Assembly (NCBI GenBank): GCA_018389105.1
Contig: JACATO010002730.1
Coordinates: 1,842,501-1,906,500 of the forward strand
Origin: Nautilus pompilius
Taxonomy: Eukaryota > Mollusca > Cephalopoda > Nautilida > Nautilidae
Length of the DNA stretch: 64,000 nucleotides
Direction: 5' to 3'
Under the pieces are notes generated by a model. It ran no database searches, was not told where the DNA came from, and was given only the letters and a program-made list of their open reading frames with translations. Within the stretch, counting starts at the first letter, position 1; every line of letters begins with the position of its first letter. The translations under genes and the position numbers were made by a program. Positions 63,019 to 64,000 of the stretch are shown one piece after another.

Positions 63019-64000
63019 CTTTTATAGCTTTGATGTTTCAGTTAACATATGCTGACACTACTAAAGTTATGGTATGTTTGAACTTTGTTTACTAAATTTG
63101 CAAAGTATGCAAACAAGCAAAAATAACTAACCTCATCAATGAAATTCGACATACTTTATTATGCATAAATCATTGCATTGATTATAGGATTATATGTATT
63201 CAAGAAAATGCTTAACATTGATGTATGTAAAACATTTTTTTGTTTAAACTTTGTCCCCTTTTTACTTGAAGAATTATTTTATTGACGATTTCACAAATTA
63301 TTATAAAGTATTTAACAAATTTCAATGTTTAATAACTGTTCCACTACAAAATACTGAACTAACAAAGTTAATTATTACAAAGTCACATTTTTAAAGATTT
63401 ATAAATGTTTTAGTTTCTTTTTCAGTTTCTTCTGAAGCCAAATTGGCGACGATCGTAAAGATTAACTATGTCCCTCTCCTTGTAGAACTGTCGATTTCTG
63501 TAGAATTTTAGAGCATATTATTATAAGGATCCATTTCAACAACCCCATTAGAAGTATGATTAATAATCTTGCAAAAATCACATTCAATTAATGATAAAAG
63601 AACTCTCTGGTAAACCAGGCGCCAGTCAAAAGTGTATTGTAGCTGTTGAAAAAGTATTTTTTGTAGAAGCCGGTTTAAAATCGCGTTGCTGGGTTTATAA
63701 GAATTGAATATGTGAAAATATTAATTTACTTTAAAAATCTGTAAAAGAGTACAGACACCAATTGATGTATTTATCCGTCTGAACCATATATACAGCTGGA
63801 TAATATTTTCTAGCATTCGATTAGAATATACGTAAATATTGAAAACAAACAAGATTTAAATATTTGTTATTATCGCACGAGTTAATATCAGGCTAAATTA
63901 ATCAATAAAATATAAGTTTAACAATGATGAAACAGTGACCGAAAACATCATCGTCTGGATAATCATCACCATATCAAAATATGAGATCCTACCAATACTC
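63018..64000. other. AT-rich DNA without recognisable features
   Basis: Nothing was recognised up to the window end. Confidence 0.45.

Overview
The window looks like AT-rich intergenic or intronic DNA from an invertebrate animal. I see no intact host gene. My best guess at the organism is a mollusc, perhaps an octopus-like cephalopod. This is inference only, from the mix of repeats: long AAT-type microsatellites, Tc1-like transposons, an Ingi/I-type LINE with a 2A-like motif, Ty3/Gypsy elements, and an unnamed multicopy protein family I associate with cephalopod and other invertebrate gene sets.

Left part (1-13293). Bases 3-1115 are a decayed copy of the unnamed zinc-binding family (hallmark WREPKNH near its N-terminus). 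Next comes a Ty3/Gypsy LTR element, 1239-13293, with two LTRs of about 560 bp, a proline-tRNA-like primer site and an unusual order: gag, protease, integrase, then reverse transcriptase and RNase H (Ty1/copia-like order, as in the GmR1 group). Two younger insertions sit in it. One is a 1.15-kb unit (5743-6894) in the reverse-transcriptase region, with a 6-bp target duplication and a poly(A)-like end. The other is a 4.67-kb LINE (7549-12216) in the RNase H region, with a 7-bp target duplication. The LINE is one long ORF: 2A-like motif, several zinc fingers, APE endonuclease, reverse transcriptase, RNase H and a C-terminal zinc knuckle.

Middle part (13294-44817). This is mostly featureless AT-rich DNA with three compound trinucleotide microsatellites (about 18.6, 22.6 and 38.0 kb), a worn Tc1-like transposon on the minus strand (24590-25560), and a second copy of the unnamed family on the minus strand (29869-30936). 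Both family copies lack the middle of the protein and resume at almost the same residue.

Right part (44818-64000). A second, older Ty3/Gypsy element (44818-48869) has short 181-bp LTRs and the usual gag-PR-RT-RH-IN order. A structurally complete Tc1-like transposon (55348-56977) has about 220-bp terminal inverted repeats of IR/DR type and a DD34E transposase with a few disabling changes. A small Tc1-like fragment lies at 60577-60890 and a fourth microsatellite at 62913-63017. The rest holds nothing I can support.

No element here appears able to make all its own proteins. The window is best read as layered transposon fossils, with nested insertions giving relative ages.
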